Origin: an uncultured Bacteroidales bacterium
Lineage (GTDB): Bacteria > Bacteroidota > Bacteroidia > Bacteroidales > UBA932
DNA length: 58,113 nt
Assembly (NCBI GenBank): GCA_934725575.1
Contig: CAKVCK010000022.1
Coordinates: 1 to 58,113, forward strand
Direction of reading: 5' to 3'
Positions 1-9,118 of the stretch are shown one piece after another. How positions within the stretch are numbered: the first letter of the stretch is position 1; the number at the start of each line of letters is the position of its first letter. A program made the position numbers and the translations under genes. The notes beneath the pieces are model-generated. The model worked only from the letters and a program-made list of their open reading frames with translations, had not been told where the DNA came from and ran no database searches.

Positions 1-111
1 GGCTTCAGCATCCCCGACGGCTGCGCTCCGGTCTACGTCTCCAAAGCCAAGAGCTTGACCAGAAAGAGAGGCCGCCCAGCCAAAGCAAAAACCGAGAATC
101 TGGAATTATAG
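1..111 (+). CDS. 3' end of an unidentified gene with an AT-hook-like tail
   Basis: The frame is open from the first base of the window and stops at TAG 109-111, giving 36 residues of a truncated protein. The visible tail is basic and contains RKRGRPAKAK. The RGRP core is that of an AT-hook, a minor-groove DNA-binding motif. Nothing else of the protein is visible, so its family cannot be named. The next gene lies just downstream on the same strand. Certainty is limited by the short visible length. Confidence 0.5.
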   Translation, partial: GFSIPDGCAPVYVSKAKSLTRKRGRPAKAKTENLEL

Positions 112-193
112 GTATATTAAATTGAAAAACTCAGAATTTATCGGATTATCATTAAATTCGCTACCGAATAAAACTAAAATATCCAAAACAATC

Positions 194-883
194 ATGGAAT
201 CCGGAAAAGGTTATGTTTACATATTGACAAATCCTTCATTTCGTGAGGATTGGGTCAAGATCGGCAAGAGTTCACGTCCTGTGGATGTTCGCTCGAAGGA
301 ATTGGACAACACTGCGGTTCCACTGCCGTTTGAGGTTTACGCCACGCTTTACACCAGCAAATACAGCAAGGTTGAAAAGCAGATTCACAAGCAGATAGAC
401 AGGCTGACGGATTTGAGGATCCGCCAGAACAGGGAGTTTTTCAACATCGCTCCCGCTGTGGCACTTGACATTATGCGTGATATGGCCGATCTTCTGGACG
501 ATGCGGAACTGGCCATCAATGTTGACGGAAAACCGGTAATATCCCAGAATAAGGAACAGGACAACGCCATCAAGAACGAAGAGGCGGAGAAAAAGAAGCG
601 GATAGCCAGGCCAAATTTTAAATTCCATATGGTTGGAATAAACATAGGAGACACGGTCATATTCGATGAACTGAATATTCCATTAAAGGTCGCGACGGAT
701 GACAAGGTTGAATATGACGGGCGGCTTTATAGCTTGTCAGCCTTTACGGGAACGTTTCTTCCTGTTGAAAAGCAGAACACTTCCGGAGCTTACCAAGGTC
801 CGAAATATTTCAGTTTCAAAGGGAAGGTTCTTGCGGATCTACGTAATGAGATCGAAAAGGAGCAGTGTGGAGGCGATAATTAG
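194..883 (+). CDS. GIY-YIG (T5orf172/MUG113-type) domain protein
   Basis: The protein has 229 residues from ATG 194. An in-frame TTG at 122 would add 24 residues without homology-like features, so I prefer the ATG. Residues 6-11 (GYVYIL) and about 27-31 (KIGKS) are the two GIY-YIG strands, followed by an Arg in DVRSKEL and a later REFF, as in T5orf172/MUG113 proteins. Such domains are compact nuclease folds found in phage and mobile-element proteins. After a charged Lys/Glu linker there is a second globular part of about 80 residues (DTVIFDEL, KVEYDGRLYSLSAFT, GPKYFSFKGK), a tail often seen in GIY-YIG family proteins. Nuclease activity is inferred; the target is unknown. The next gene starts 23 bp downstream. 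Confidence 0.72.
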   Translation: MESGKGYVYILTNPSFREDWVKIGKSSRPVDVRSKELDNTAVPLPFEVYATLYTSKYSKVEKQIHKQIDRLTDLRIRQNREFFNIAPAVALDIMRDMADLLDDAELAINVDGKPVISQNKEQDNAIKNEEAEKKKRIARPNFKFHMVGINIGDTVIFDELNIPLKVATDDKVEYDGRLYSLSAFTGTFLPVEKQNTSGAYQGPKYFSFKGKVLADLRNEIEKEQCGGDN

Positions 884-906
884 GCGGCAAGAATAATCGT
901 TTAAAT

Positions 907-1353
907 ATGAAACGGATAGCGGTTGTTATATTCATAATGATCCTTGCTTGCGTGGTGGCGGACGCGCAGTCTTACATCAGGCGCGGGAAGGATGTTTACT
1001 CGGCGCCCTTGTACAATTGGGACGGAAGTTGCCTGCGGGCGGGGAACAATAAATATTCAGAGGTTTTGATTAATTTCGATGGTGAATATATCCGCGGGGG
1101 TGGCAGCCGCTACGGTGAGATTCTATACAATTGGAACGGGGTGGAGCTGCGTGGCGGTCGTGGTAAATATGCCAAGGTGCTTTTCAGCTGGGACGGGAAA
1201 AACATACGCCAAGGCGACAGCAGATATTCCACCGCGCTGTATAATTCTGACGGTCAATATATTCGCAAGGGTGAGGATAAATATTCACAGCCACTGATGA
1301 ATATTTCAAGACCCGTTCCCGCGGCGGTGCTGATTTATATCTTGCTGCTGTAG
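907..1353 (+). CDS. Exported protein with 19-residue tandem repeats
   Basis: The protein has 148 residues and begins with a signal peptide (MKRIAVVIFIMILACVVADA). The mature part is about six tandem repeats of 19 residues with the pattern (L/I)RxGxxxYSxxLYNxDGxx, for example LRAGNNKYSEVLINFDGEY. Repeats with YNxDG and IRxGxxxY are known in small exported Bacteroidota proteins, but I know of no assigned role. The repeats end abruptly in a hydrophobic tail (VPAAVLIYILLL). The DNA encoding that tail resembles sequence downstream of dtd (see 1283-1305 and 1879-1902). It probably folds as a repetitive beta structure in the periplasm or at the surface; this is an inference. Confidence 0.7.
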   Translation: MKRIAVVIFIMILACVVADAQSYIRRGKDVYSAPLYNWDGSCLRAGNNKYSEVLINFDGEYIRGGGSRYGEILYNWNGVELRGGRGKYAKVLFSWDGKNIRQGDSRYSTALYNSDGQYIRKGEDKYSQPLMNISRPVPAAVLIYILLL

Positions 1354-1425
1354 CAGGTCGGAAAGTCGTTAACGTTTGTCTGTATTTTCATAATATGGGC
1401 ATTAATATTAAAACATTGTATCATA

Positions 1426-1878
1426 ATGAGATTGGTGATTCAAAGGGTGTTGCGCGCAAGCGTTGCCATTGAGGGCAGAACCGTGTCCGGGATCGGGAAC
1501 GGGCTCCTGGTGCTTGTCGGAGTCGAGACCGGAGATACGGAAGAGGATATGCGCTGGCTTGTGGGCAAGACTGTGGGACTGAGGATATTCAATGATGAGA
1601 ATGGCGTGATGAACAGGAGTGTCGTGGATGTTGGAGGGGAGGTTCTTGCGGTGTCGCAATTCACTCTGACGGCATCCACCAAGAAAGGGAACCGCCCTTC
1701 CTACATTCGTGCCGCAGGCCACGATTTGGCAGTCCCGTTGTACGAGAAGTACTGCGAGGAAGTCTCGGCGGCGATCGGCAAGCCGGTCGGCAAAGGAGTA
1801 TTCGGCGCGGATATGCAGGTCTCCCTTGTCAACGATGGCCCGGTGACGATAATCATCGACTCAAGGATTCGGGAATAG
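1426..1878 (+). CDS. dtd: D-aminoacyl-tRNA deacylase
   Basis: The protein has 150 residues, the normal length for the family. It hydrolyses D-amino acids (and glycine mischarged on tRNA-Ala) from tRNAs in the cytoplasm and so proofreads protein synthesis. The two signature motifs are present: SQFTL (residues about 77-81) and NDGPVT near residue 137, which carries the Gly-cisPro motif that rejects L-aminoacyl substrates. The N-terminus MRLVIQRV is typical. It is a housekeeping gene and marks this stretch as chromosomal backbone. The upstream gap of 72 bp is AT-rich without a clean promoter box. Confidence 0.95.
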   Translation: MRLVIQRVLRASVAIEGRTVSGIGNGLLVLVGVETGDTEEDMRWLVGKTVGLRIFNDENGVMNRSVVDVGGEVLAVSQFTLTASTKKGNRPSYIRAAGHDLAVPLYEKYCEEVSAAIGKPVGKGVFGADMQVSLVNDGPVTIIIDSRIRE

Positions 1879-1943
1879 ATTCACAGCCGCTCAATGAATA
1901 TTATAACGTCCGTTACTACCCGCTGCTGTCGTAATGACAAACC

Positions 1944-2330
1944 TTACAGCAGTCGGGCGATCTTGGGGATCAAGGTGATGTCAGCAGGCAGCCATTCGAC
2001 TGAACCGAGCTGTTCGGCGGTCAGCCAACGGGCGGCCTCGTGCTCGACCAGATGAAGGTCACCGGAAAGGATGGTGCAGGCGTAGCACTTCATCGAAAGG
2101 TGGAAGTCCGGGTAGTCATATTCAATGGTGTCAATCAGTTCGCCGACTCGGATCTCGGTTTCCAGCTCCTCGCGGATCTCCCTTCTAAGTGCATCCTCAG
2201 GACTCTCCCCCGCCTCGACCTTGCCGCCGGGAAACTCCCAACCATCCTTGAATGCACCGTAGCCACGCTGCGTGGCGAAGATTTTCCCATCTTTGAATAT
2301 CACGGCTGCAACTACGTTTATCGTTTTCAT
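1944..2330 (-). CDS. Nudix (MutT-like) NTP pyrophosphohydrolase
   Basis: The protein has 128 residues from ATG 2330. The open frame runs upstream to 2420, but MKTINVVAAVIF is the classic start of small MutT-type enzymes. The Nudix box GX5EX7REUXEEXGU is present in GKVEAGESPEDALRREIREE plus LE, with the metal-binding REIREE core. The preceding ATQRGYGAFKDGWEFPGG is typical of (deoxy)nucleoside triphosphate pyrophosphohydrolases that hydrolyse NTPs to NMP and PPi, often in sanitising oxidised or modified nucleotides. The exact substrate cannot be read from sequence. It is convergent with dtd. Confidence 0.85.
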   Translation of the reverse strand: MKTINVVAAVIFKDGKIFATQRGYGAFKDGWEFPGGKVEAGESPEDALRREIREELETEIRVGELIDTIEYDYPDFHLSMKCYACTILSGDLHLVEHEAARWLTAEQLGSVEWLPADITLIPKIARLL

Positions 2331-2451
2331 TTTCAATGTCATTTTAAAGTTAAACATTCGCAGACGTGATGTAGTCGTACAGATTCTTCTCGACCGGTGT
2401 GTCAATAGCAGTTCTTTCACATCTTGACCGAATGTACATCTAAGTCAATTG

Positions 2452-2468
2452 GGTACGCGCCGCGTACC
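2452..2468. repeat. 8-bp inverted repeat upstream of the Nudix gene
   Basis: GGTACGCG and CGCGTACC flank a single C, making a nearly perfect palindrome in the gap between the fic and Nudix genes. TTTTCTT follows on the plus strand. It could be an operator for a dimeric regulator or a short terminator. There is no further evidence for either. Confidence 0.4.
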
Positions 2469-2485
2469 TTTTCTTCATATCTCTT

Positions 2486-3358
2486 TTACCGTTCTTCATA
2501 ATAATACGAATAATCTATTCCTTTCATGAACATCTCCCTGTCATTCACCTTATCCGTCAGTGCATCTTTCAGAAGCCCCTTGATTTCCGTGCTATCCGCC
2601 ACGCTCTTTTCCATTGCCGCAAGATAAGCATATTTGTCAATTTGGCTCCAATCAATGCATTGTCCAAGTCGCTTCTTCAGAATCAGGTCTAGCCAAATCC
2701 TCGTTGTTCGCCCATTGCCTTCACGGAATGGATGCGCCACATTCATCTCCACATACTTGTCAGCAATCTCATCGAAAGACTCTTCCGGCATATGCTCAAT
2801 GTTTTGCAACGTTTGCGATAAAAATGCCACTGGGGCGAATGTGAACCCACCCTTGGAAATATTCACTGAACGGATCTGTCCGGCGAAGTCATATAATCCA
2901 CCAAACAGATATGCGTGAATCTGCTGAAGTCCCTTCACGGTTCCGACCTCAATGCTGTCAAGTAAGGAACTCTCGAACAGGGTGTAGGCCTTCACCTTGC
3001 TCTTTCCATCGATGGTATCTTCACCGAAAGTAAACCACTCAATGAATCGCGAGGCCTTGTTGTTCGGCATATTCTTCGCCAACTCGATAACTCCAGATGC
3101 ATCAAGGACATCTGTCAATCTCATCTTCCCGTCTGGCGCTCGCAGTTTGAACTGGTTAGTGTCACTAACCAGTTCAACCCCATCCTTCTTCAACTTGCTC
3201 TTCAGATACTTCCAATAGTTCCTGTTCTTGGCATAGTCATCCTGCGCATTCAGCACCCCGATAATGTCAAGCACGCTGTACCACCACTTGGAATTCTCCT
3301 CATCCCAAATAGCCCGGACCTCTCGGTCGTCGAAGAAACGGATTGATATTTTGTTCAT
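2486..3358 (-). CDS. Fic family protein with BRO-N-like N-terminus
   Basis: The protein has 290 residues. Residues 209-220 (HPFREGNGRTTR) are a complete Fic active-site motif with the catalytic His, and GGFTFAPVAF (about 170-179) is the target-clamping flap. Fic proteins usually transfer AMP from ATP to target proteins and are often toxins. The first 110 residues (FFDDREVRAIWDE, WYSVLDIIGVL, YWKYLKSKL) resemble the BRO-N/antirepressor-like domain of phage proteins. I see no clear (S/T)xxxE(G/N) inhibitory helix inside the protein and no small antitoxin gene beside it. Its stop lies over 150 bp from the Nudix start, and the MBL gene ends 8 bp upstream, so it may be read with the defence genes. 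Confidence 0.85.
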   Translation of the reverse strand: MNKISIRFFDDREVRAIWDEENSKWWYSVLDIIGVLNAQDDYAKNRNYWKYLKSKLKKDGVELVSDTNQFKLRAPDGKMRLTDVLDASGVIELAKNMPNNKASRFIEWFTFGEDTIDGKSKVKAYTLFESSLLDSIEVGTVKGLQQIHAYLFGGLYDFAGQIRSVNISKGGFTFAPVAFLSQTLQNIEHMPEESFDEIADKYVEMNVAHPFREGNGRTTRIWLDLILKKRLGQCIDWSQIDKYAYLAAMEKSVADSTEIKGLLKDALTDKVNDREMFMKGIDYSYYYEER

Positions 3359-3366
3359 AAACTTTA

Positions 3367-4425
3367 TTATATTTCAATTGCTTCCGTATCCCTCAAATAA
3401 TGAGCAGTAATCAATGAATTCAAACTGCCAGCTTCATCTACATCGAAGATGTGCTTTATCCTACCATCATCATAGTTGAAATGCAGACTAACTGGCAATA
3501 TTGATGATGCTGAAATAATTCTAGCTATCGTTTCCTTGTTCGGCAAACAATGCTTGTTAATTCCATCCGCACTGATAACAAATTTATCAGCAGATATCAT
3601 CCGAAACAAATCCAGACTGTTATTGGCAGCGCTTCCATGATGTGAAAGTATTACGATGTCACAATGAAACTTATTAGAATCGCTGAATCCCATTTCAGAA
3701 AGAGAGCTGATTACCACTGATGGTACTGAATCAGCAAGCCAAAGAATTCTTTTGCCTCCAAACTCAAAAACAGCTGCGATGCTGCTGGCATTTTCAATGC
3801 TTATATCTTCCTGAAAAATATCCGTCTTGAAATCGGCTAAAGGAGTTAAATAGTCATTATAAACAGCACCGGCTTCTATGCTAGCTTCATCTGCCTCATA
3901 TATACAATATGGCCTATTGTTCGCATATTTATCTCTCAAACGCTTAAGTTCATAAGTGTTTGGTGAAAGTAGTGTAATTCTCATACCATCTAGATCAAAA
4001 GATCTTCCTGCTATATATTCATCAATATCCAATGGGCAAGTTCTCAAAATATGTTCATATATTCTATCTCCAAAAACAATGCTACATAATGTCCCGTTTT
4101 TATTCTCGCGTGGTGGAACAGTTTTATACTCTCTTGGGACGTTGTAAATCCAGTGCGCAACAATATTAAAAGGGATGGTGCCGGATTCAATATCTCGTAT
4201 AAACTTACTGGCTCCACCTATGTGGTCGTTATGAATGTGGGACAAGAATAGGGCATCTATTTTTTCACCGTAATCGACAATATCCGAAATGATACTTTTC
4301 AGCACATCGGTATACGTCTTGCTATAACCCATATCCAGCAGTATATTTCTACGACAACCGCTTCTGCCTACATATTGTATGTGAAAAGCATCGCCACATT
4401 TAGCCTTATAACTGATAAACCTCAT
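3367..4425 (-). CDS. Metallo-beta-lactamase-fold hydrolase, partner of the trypsin-STAND protein
   Basis: The protein has 352 residues from ATG 4425. The frame is open to 4530, but that extension overlaps the upstream gene. Residues 63-70 (HIHNDHIG) are the zinc-binding HxHxDH motif, and later SHHGS matches the ComEC-type MBL pattern. The family includes nucleases and phosphodiesterases; the substrate here is unknown. The start codon lies 1 bp after the stop of the 1563-residue STAND gene, which indicates translational coupling and a shared role. MBL proteins beside trypsin-STAND NTPases are known from AVAST-like antiviral systems, so an effector or accessory function in phage defence is likely. 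This role is inferred from context. Confidence 0.85.
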   Translation of the reverse strand: MRFISYKAKCGDAFHIQYVGRSGCRRNILLDMGYSKTYTDVLKSIISDIVDYGEKIDALFLSHIHNDHIGGASKFIRDIESGTIPFNIVAHWIYNVPREYKTVPPRENKNGTLCSIVFGDRIYEHILRTCPLDIDEYIAGRSFDLDGMRITLLSPNTYELKRLRDKYANNRPYCIYEADEASIEAGAVYNDYLTPLADFKTDIFQEDISIENASSIAAVFEFGGKRILWLADSVPSVVISSLSEMGFSDSNKFHCDIVILSHHGSAANNSLDLFRMISADKFVISADGINKHCLPNKETIARIISASSILPVSLHFNYDDGRIKHIFDVDEAGSLNSLITAHYLRDTEAIEI

Positions 4426-4426
4426 A

Positions 4427-7400
4427 TTACACCCTCTTATATGTTTTAAGTTCGCCAGCAGGATTGTTGTATTCATCAAGATAATAGACGCCACAGGGAC
4501 TGTATTCGCTAAGACAACCCATACCTCCACTCATATATATTCGTTTTTCGCCTCGGACTATCCAAAGAAGTTCCATGTTATTTCGCTTTACACATTGGAC
4601 AAGAGGCTCTTTCTTAACCATAATCTCTTCCGTTCCGAAGGACAATGCAATAAGATTCCCCTCTGAATCAACATACCTCCCATCTATTGAATCATAGCAC
4701 ATACCCAACTCTTCGAACAAAAACCGGCACGGTATGCTATATTTCTCGATGGTCCCAGACTTGTCTCTTTCAATATGCCCACATGCATTTTCACTTGAGT
4801 ATATGAATGGGACACTTAATCCTTTGATTGAATTAGAATGGTCAATATCTTGGCGATAAACATCCTTGTAAGCAGGAGACCAATATTTCTCCCTATTAAA
4901 TAGATATTGCCAACTGTCCTCATAAAATTCTATTCCCTCCCATAAATCTCTACCACTTAAATCCTTAACTGCTTTGGCAAGGTCATCTTTCTTTACAAGA
5001 ATGGCAAATGCAGACAAGAACACATCGTGCTTGGTAAGTTTGTGGGCATACTTCTCCTCTCCGATAATCTTCGGTTCCTCCCAACTATTTATGCAATGCA
5101 ACGTCAGCCATTGTTCTCCCTTTGCATCAATCTTTTGGATAATGGATGAGGGGTCAGGCAAGTCCTTAACGAGGGATGTCCATTTTTCATAACTACCAGA
5201 ATCATCCCAATTGCTAAAATTCGCTCCTTCTGCCCACCACCCACGCTGCTCTTTATTATCAGAATCTTCAAACTGAGTTTCGTTTTGAGCTTTCCGAGTT
5301 ATTATTGATGGATTAATGTTCCTAAGGAAAGATTGCCACGTACCATGATACAGTTCATAGCCCCCTTGTCCGGCTCGCGCATAATCACTTTCAAATTTGT
5401 AATTGTCAGCCAGAAGACCCATTACCTCATAGAATGCTATCCATTGATATTTTTTGCCAATACGATCAATCCTATCTTCAGTATGATTCCAAGTCCATTT
5501 TTTCGCAAATATGTCATAATAGCCATGTAATTTAGTATCAAACCCAAGTTCATATGCCCTTTTCACCAACCAATTGCGTACTCCTTCAGCAGGGAATTTA
5601 ATGAAGGTGTTCTTTCTCAATTTAAGTTCTCTGACATTAAAAGGAATCATTATTTGATTAACTGCTAACAATTGATCCTTCGTCATCAAATTTTCGATAC
5701 TTTCGTATATCAAATCCTGAAATTTATCCTTATATTTACGTTTAGTCGGACTTTCGTCATTCAATATGTCACGGGCTTTTGCTTCTGCATACAAGCGAGC
5801 GTATTTCTTCATATCTCGATTGAACATCCTCTCCGCTCTATCATATTTCTTCTCATCTGCCAAGGAAATAGGATAAAAACCTTCTATAACTGGCAAGGCC
5901 AGTTTGTTCCAAAAGTCGGCAAGGCCTCCTTTAATAGAATCCCATATCAGGTTTTGCTCCGGACCGGATTTTTGCAAATAATCCGGGTCATCATATTTAA
6001 CATGAAGAGTATCGATCTCTTCGTCTGTTGGCCACTGAGGGAGCATACCGTTATATGGAGGACGTACTTTTTTCATATTTACATGAAAACCGTCAATTTT
6101 ATATGCGGTATACTCTATGACATTCCTTGCATAATCACGAAGTAAAATATTATTAGGAGGCACTCCTCTATTGAAAATTGTGTCGTATATATACAAGGCA
6201 AGCTTTGAAAGGCCCTCCGTTGATGATGTCCGTAGTGCAACACCATATGCAACTGCGTAAATTCTTTCGGAAATATACATGTCATCAACGCCTTCGAATG
6301 CCCGCATTGTTTTAAGCAGCACCTCAATCTTTTCGCTCAGGAGATTGACCAATGCTTTAGTCGCTTCATCACGGTATTTGATATATGTTGAGGACAGCAC
6401 CCAACAGAGCATTAGAGCCGCGAGCCTTGCAGACTCGTCATCTGCATAAGCTGATATGTTTTCAGACCATGCCCAGTCAATCAACCTGCGCAAAGGGTTT
6501 GCACATTTGTTGTCGTCGTATCCGGCACAACCATTGAAAAAGAATTGAAATTCCCCGTCACGTTCTTTCATCGTTACACGCATCATCATAGCGTGAAAAT
6601 AGTCTGCATTATATGGATGAGATGGAATCACGGATAGTTCCGCTAATTTATAATACCAGTATTCAGGTCTTAGTCTATTATACTTGGACTTCAGAAAACT
6701 TCTGATTTTTCTTGTGTCAATGGATTCAATTGAACGCCAATTCAAGCTATTGACAAGTATCTCAGAAATAGTATCAAGCCCGGAAAACATAAACCGTTTC
6801 CGTTCCGCCTTGGGAATGTAGTAAATAATCTCTGACACTTCATGAGTATATGTCTCTGGTATCAGAACCGCGAGAGCCTCAAGGACGCCTCTATGCGGCC
6901 AACAAGAATCAATGAAAATAGAACGAAGATCTACGTCAGTTTTAATGTTCTTCGTGAATGAATCCCAATCAGAATACTTTTTAACTAGTTCTCCAGCGAT
7001 TATATAATCTCCAACTCTTTGATAATTGAAGACAATACAATCAACATTATTATCGTCGTGCGTGGATTTCGTTTTAAGTAAGACATTATTGTCTATCAAA
7101 TCCGCAAGCAGGCAGCTACACCCAGGAAACTTATCAGCAAGTATTGAATCAGCATCTTGCATCTTCAGGAGATTGTATTCAGCCTTAAAAATTGGCATCG
7201 CCAACAAATCAACTGATGTGCTGACAACATTACGATATTTATATTCTTGTTTACTTTCAGCGAACTTTTCATCCAAATGTGTGAAATATTTTCGGAATAT
7301 TTCTGAGATGCCATTGAAGCCATTGGGAAAATCTCTCCTGTCAGAAGATTCAAGAGTGTCACATATAATTTTAAGAAACAACGGATTACAAAACTCTGGG

Positions 7401-9118
7401 GTGAGAATAGGTACATTGGGCAAATTCAAGCTATAGGCAAAACAGAATTGCCTGACGGCTTCATATTCCAACCCTTTGAAGCCATTATGAGGAATTATCG
7501 TAGCTTTTGATTTTTCTTCAATATCAGACGGAATTACATCGTTAAAATATGTATCCCGCACTGTTACGACCAGACCAATAGCCGGATAATGATTAATGGA
7601 TTCAATGAGTCCGGAAAGTCTTTCTTTCCACATCTCAGAATTACTGCCCTCATTTAAGGCGTCTATCATAAGTAGCGCTCTTGATCCCACTTGCGTGCCT
7701 ATCTGATTGAAGCCTGATAGAAACTCCGGGAAAGTGCCATTGAATCCTATTTGGGATATTATTGAAGACTCATAATTGGCACCATTAAAGTCCGTTCCGA
7801 GGAACAACAATGTTGGAAGGCCTGTCTCAATCCTGTTTTTAGCGACATCTCCCATCATATGTGACTTTCCGCAACCTGCCTCGCCTTTGATAATCAGATA
7901 CGGGGTATTCGCCAAACTTATCTTCAAATCATCATAATCCTCTAAGAAGGAATATAAATCACGAGATATTTCTGACAACCTGTACTCATCTTCTTCAAGC
8001 TCCCTTTTTGACTTATCTTGTTGATTAGATGGCGTGACTTCAGAGTAAAGTTTATGTCGCGTATCTTCAACCTCTATTTTGAAGTCATTGATGCGATCTA
8101 TAATGTCAGAAAAATCAATTACTTCCTCTACATTTCTATCCACTCCAACCAAAGCAGCTGCGAAATCATTCCTGATTGATTTGAGTGATGCTTCAAGATG
8201 CCCGATTCTGGTTGAATCAGGCCGCACTCTATAGCTGTTTTCTGTGAGCCAAGAATCAATTTTTTTATTCAGGATTTCATAATAATAGGGTGTTTTAGCA
8301 ACGCAATCAAAATATAATGCAGTACCAGTCTTAACATTAACCTTCTGGCAATACCTTGGGCCGAGGTTTTTTATTGATTGGTTTACTTTATTCTTGAAAG
8401 TTTTATGCCCTAATCCTTGAAGACCTATGAAAGCCAAAGGCAGCGTAGCCTTGAATTCTATAGCAAGCAACTCATTGAAAGTAGATAGTCTCTGTGCATA
8501 TATTACCTTACCTCTCTCCTCATCAGAATAACGTGTAAAGATGCCGTTTATGTAAACTTCTTCACTTGCCTCTATGAAGATTCCTGCTCCAGACATTCCT
8601 TTGATGGAATCTGCACCATAGTCATCTGTAGTGGAAAGTTGGAATTCTTTAGCAGTTGGACTCTCTTGAAGATAACGTGTATTGATAGACGCGAGTGAAG
8701 ACTCCCCATTCTCGCTTGTTTGGTCAAGACTAGCTACTGGGAATCCCTTCGTCACAGCATCACCGAACTCAACTATCTTATCGATTACAAAAACTGAAGG
8801 TAAATCAATGCTCTTTTCCGCAAACTCACGCTGATTAAAAATGATAATACCCGCATCCTCAGAAGGATGACGAATTATAGTTTGATTGGATGGCGTGACG
8901 TATTCATATGCTCCATTCTTTGCACTAAAGAACCGCAATGAAATCTTTTCTCCTTCACAAATTCTAGAAAGACAATGCTTGGCAGTCAAGATATACACAT
9001 GGCCCAACAACAATTTGTTGGAATATATAACACCCGTCCCTAACTTTTGTTTAGGGGTGCCCTCTTTAAATAACTCAACAGTTATCCTTGTAATTATGTC
9101 AAGATTATCCGCCGTCAT
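4427..9118 (-). CDS. Trypsin-like protease / STAND NTPase fusion, AVAST-like defence protein
   Basis: The protein has 1563 residues. Residues 1-225 form a trypsin-like protease with a full triad: His48 in TAKHC, Asp88 in SEDAG and Ser176 in GMSGAG. After a mainly helical linker comes a STAND-type NTPase with Walker A GEAGCGKS (412-419) and Walker B LLMIDALNE (482-490). About 900 further residues, probably a helical sensor, complete the chain. STAND proteins oligomerise when they detect a ligand and then switch on the N-terminal effector. In Avs (antiviral STAND) systems the ligand is a conserved phage protein. Here the effector would be proteolytic. The start overlaps the end of the vsr remnant by ATGA, and the MBL gene follows 1 bp after the stop. 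The region is visibly more AT-rich than the backbone genes, which suggests acquisition. The subtype is not certain. Confidence 0.85.
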   Translation of the reverse strand: MTADNLDIITRITVELFKEGTPKQKLGTGVIYSNKLLLGHVYILTAKHCLSRICEGEKISLRFFSAKNGAYEYVTPSNQTIIRHPSEDAGIIIFNQREFAEKSIDLPSVFVIDKIVEFGDAVTKGFPVASLDQTSENGESSLASINTRYLQESPTAKEFQLSTTDDYGADSIKGMSGAGIFIEASEEVYINGIFTRYSDEERGKVIYAQRLSTFNELLAIEFKATLPLAFIGLQGLGHKTFKNKVNQSIKNLGPRYCQKVNVKTGTALYFDCVAKTPYYYEILNKKIDSWLTENSYRVRPDSTRIGHLEASLKSIRNDFAAALVGVDRNVEEVIDFSDIIDRINDFKIEVEDTRHKLYSEVTPSNQQDKSKRELEEDEYRLSEISRDLYSFLEDYDDLKISLANTPYLIIKGEAGCGKSHMMGDVAKNRIETGLPTLLFLGTDFNGANYESSIISQIGFNGTFPEFLSGFNQIGTQVGSRALLMIDALNEGSNSEMWKERLSGLIESINHYPAIGLVVTVRDTYFNDVIPSDIEEKSKATIIPHNGFKGLEYEAVRQFCFAYSLNLPNVPILTPEFCNPLFLKIICDTLESSDRRDFPNGFNGISEIFRKYFTHLDEKFAESKQEYKYRNVVSTSVDLLAMPIFKAEYNLLKMQDADSILADKFPGCSCLLADLIDNNVLLKTKSTHDDNNVDCIVFNYQRVGDYIIAGELVKKYSDWDSFTKNIKTDVDLRSIFIDSCWPHRGVLEALAVLIPETYTHEVSEIIYYIPKAERKRFMFSGLDTISEILVNSLNWRSIESIDTRKIRSFLKSKYNRLRPEYWYYKLAELSVIPSHPYNADYFHAMMMRVTMKERDGEFQFFFNGCAGYDDNKCANPLRRLIDWAWSENISAYADDESARLAALMLCWVLSSTYIKYRDEATKALVNLLSEKIEVLLKTMRAFEGVDDMYISERIYAVAYGVALRTSSTEGLSKLALYIYDTIFNRGVPPNNILLRDYARNVIEYTAYKIDGFHVNMKKVRPPYNGMLPQWPTDEEIDTLHVKYDDPDYLQKSGPEQNLIWDSIKGGLADFWNKLALPVIEGFYPISLADEKKYDRAERMFNRDMKKYARLYAEAKARDILNDESPTKRKYKDKFQDLIYESIENLMTKDQLLAVNQIMIPFNVRELKLRKNTFIKFPAEGVRNWLVKRAYELGFDTKLHGYYDIFAKKWTWNHTEDRIDRIGKKYQWIAFYEVMGLLADNYKFESDYARAGQGGYELYHGTWQSFLRNINPSIITRKAQNETQFEDSDNKEQRGWWAEGANFSNWDDSGSYEKWTSLVKDLPDPSSIIQKIDAKGEQWLTLHCINSWEEPKIIGEEKYAHKLTKHDVFLSAFAILVKKDDLAKAVKDLSGRDLWEGIEFYEDSWQYLFNREKYWSPAYKDVYRQDIDHSNSIKGLSVPFIYSSENACGHIERDKSGTIEKYSIPCRFLFEELGMCYDSIDGRYVDSEGNLIALSFGTEEIMVKKEPLVQCVKRNNMELLWIVRGEKRIYMSGGMGCLSEYSPCGVYYLDEYNNPAGELKTYKRV

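Noticed and set aside
907..1353. Repeat array considered as CRISPR or minisatellite
   Set aside because: The 57-bp period is in frame, encodes 19-residue repeats after a signal peptide, and the DNA copies are diverged with no spacers.
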